Assembly (NCBI GenBank): GCA_934045075.1
Contig: OW203731.1
Coordinates: forward strand, 12,501,198 to 12,565,197
Direction: 5' to 3'
DNA from: Yponomeuta sedellus
Lineage: Eukaryota > Arthropoda > Insecta > Lepidoptera > Yponomeutidae
DNA: 64,000 nucleotides
The notes beneath the pieces were generated by a model. That model did not search any database. It worked only from the letters and a program-made list of their open reading frames with translations, and was not told the DNA's origin. The position numbers and the translations under genes are program-made. This document shows, piece by piece, positions 62,943 to 64,000 of this stretch. Position 1 is the first letter of the stretch, and each line of letters starts with the position of its first letter.

Positions 62943-64000
62943 TGCTGCGCACATTCGGTCACGGCGGGCACGTTGCTAAGCCGCAACGAACACGTCGCGC
63001 GCACGTTTGACGATCGCCTCGCTCGGAACACGTTCACAAATCGCAAGTGTGATAGAATAGCGCTCTTAGGTTCAACAATCCAATTGGAATGTATAAAATG
63101 TAGTTCACTTTTAGCTGTACTTTATTTCAGTATCATTAAAATATGTCCCTCGGCGAATATTTGAACAAAGTTATCACTTTCGCCTGACATTACCACTCAT
63201 TACGCTACAGCGGGTGCGACAGGGTACGACATGGCGCAGGCTATCAACCATATCAACCGACCAACACGCACTAAGTACATGCGAGCATTATATAATGTGA
63301 AAAGGTAGGACGACAAATGAACCAAAATTAACGCCCGGGGAGACAGCCGGGAAAATTAAATTGTCGGTCAATGAAATATGCAAATGAGACGGCGCGCAAT
63401 CACGTCGCCTTTGTTACGCCTGTATTGTTTTGAATCAATTCGCTGATGGAAAATTTATTCCGGGTACTATTAACACCGGGTCCGTGTTGGGCGTCGATTG
63501 TACCCTTCATTACACTTCAGTTGGAAAAAAGGTAAAGAATTACACCGGGAAGAAAACACAATGTTCCTATACAATGCAATCGGGAATTTGGGACCTGATA
63601 TTTTTTACTGAGGTAGGAATAAGCTTACCTAAACAGACACTTCCCAATGTTTCATATTTCTTAATGATTAAACAAAAAAAAAATTAGTAACTAAAATCAT
63701 CACTCGTAACTCAGCCAAATTCAAATCACGACGTCATATCTTAAAATTATATAATTGGCTGGACAACAGTCCACGCCTCAGAAAAGAAAACGCCAGGCCG
63801 TGCTGCTACTTACCAATTTAATTATTGTTGCCTGCACCTTATTTGATGAAATTGTCTCTCTATGTAAATAAACAATTTATGTAGAGCTTGAAAGTGAACA
63901 AGACAATGAACTTAATACGAGTACAATTGCAAGGTCTTCCCCAATATGAAATGTGGCTCATATTTAACTTAGAAATACAATTTTTAGGAGGATAGAGGGA
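62943..64000. other. No recognised gene
   Basis: 62950-63010 is GC-rich (gcacgttgctaagccgc). 63385-63400 has an octamer-like atgcaaat. Frames of 63 and 85 codons lack features. The 63.2-63.5 kb stretch looks unique and could hold regulatory DNA, but nothing proves it. Confidence 0.3.

Overview
The window looks like intergenic or intronic DNA of a moth or butterfly (Lepidoptera). It is AT-rich and has no convincing intact host gene. It is packed with remnants of mobile elements typical of that order: mariner elements, several tRNA- and 5S rRNA-related SINE families, the 3' ends of CR1/Jockey-like and RTE-like LINEs, fold-back MITEs, and a Helitron-like end. The assignment rests on recognising repeat families by eye; no database search was possible. 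The 5S-related SINE resembles what I recall being described from the noctuid Helicoverpa armigera as HaSE1/HaSE3.

Layout. 1-1 kb holds a decayed FLYWCH/MULE-type transposase gene with a clear intron and at least two frameshifts. 1-21 kb is mostly unrecognised AT-rich DNA with scattered SINEs, LINE tails, one TA-flanked MITE and a GC-rich island near 19 kb. 21-24.5 kb holds a LINE C-terminus, a tRNA-derived SINE cluster, a long (TACA)n array and two hairpins. 25.6-27.8 kb holds a mariner whose 5' part is tandemly duplicated (754 bp). 29-35 kb is a dense SINE/LINE mosaic. 36.1-36.65 kb is a deleted PIF/Harbinger-like element keeping the N-terminal coding part. 41.5-44.1 kb is a second, different mariner on the minus strand. 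It has 28-bp inverted repeats and TA target sites, and is split by a 1.36-kb insert that carries a two-exon THAP-domain gene fragment. 44-52 kb holds further SINEs and two LINE reverse-transcriptase C-termini. 54-60 kb is microsatellite, SINEs, a promoter-like segment with a 25-bp perfect inverted repeat near 57.7 kb, and several nested insertions. 61-64 kb is mostly unrecognised.

The most interesting signal is one tRNA-derived SINE family (family B here). Several copies are inserted as near-perfect fold-backs whose two arms share copy-private variants, and one insertion is only 22 bp long yet is flanked by an 18-bp target duplication. The nested THAP cassette in the mariner and the tandem mariner duplication are next. 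No host pathway or operon-like gene cooperation can be described, because no intact host gene is visible.

Family letters used below (my own labels): A = 5S/tRNA-related SINE ending in a gatatc/gatgat tail; B = tRNA-derived SINE with the cctctaaatagg motif; C = tRNA-Gly-like SINE; D = tRNA-derived SINE with a gtagcaatac body; E = a LINE 3' region; F, G = short fold-back MITEs.
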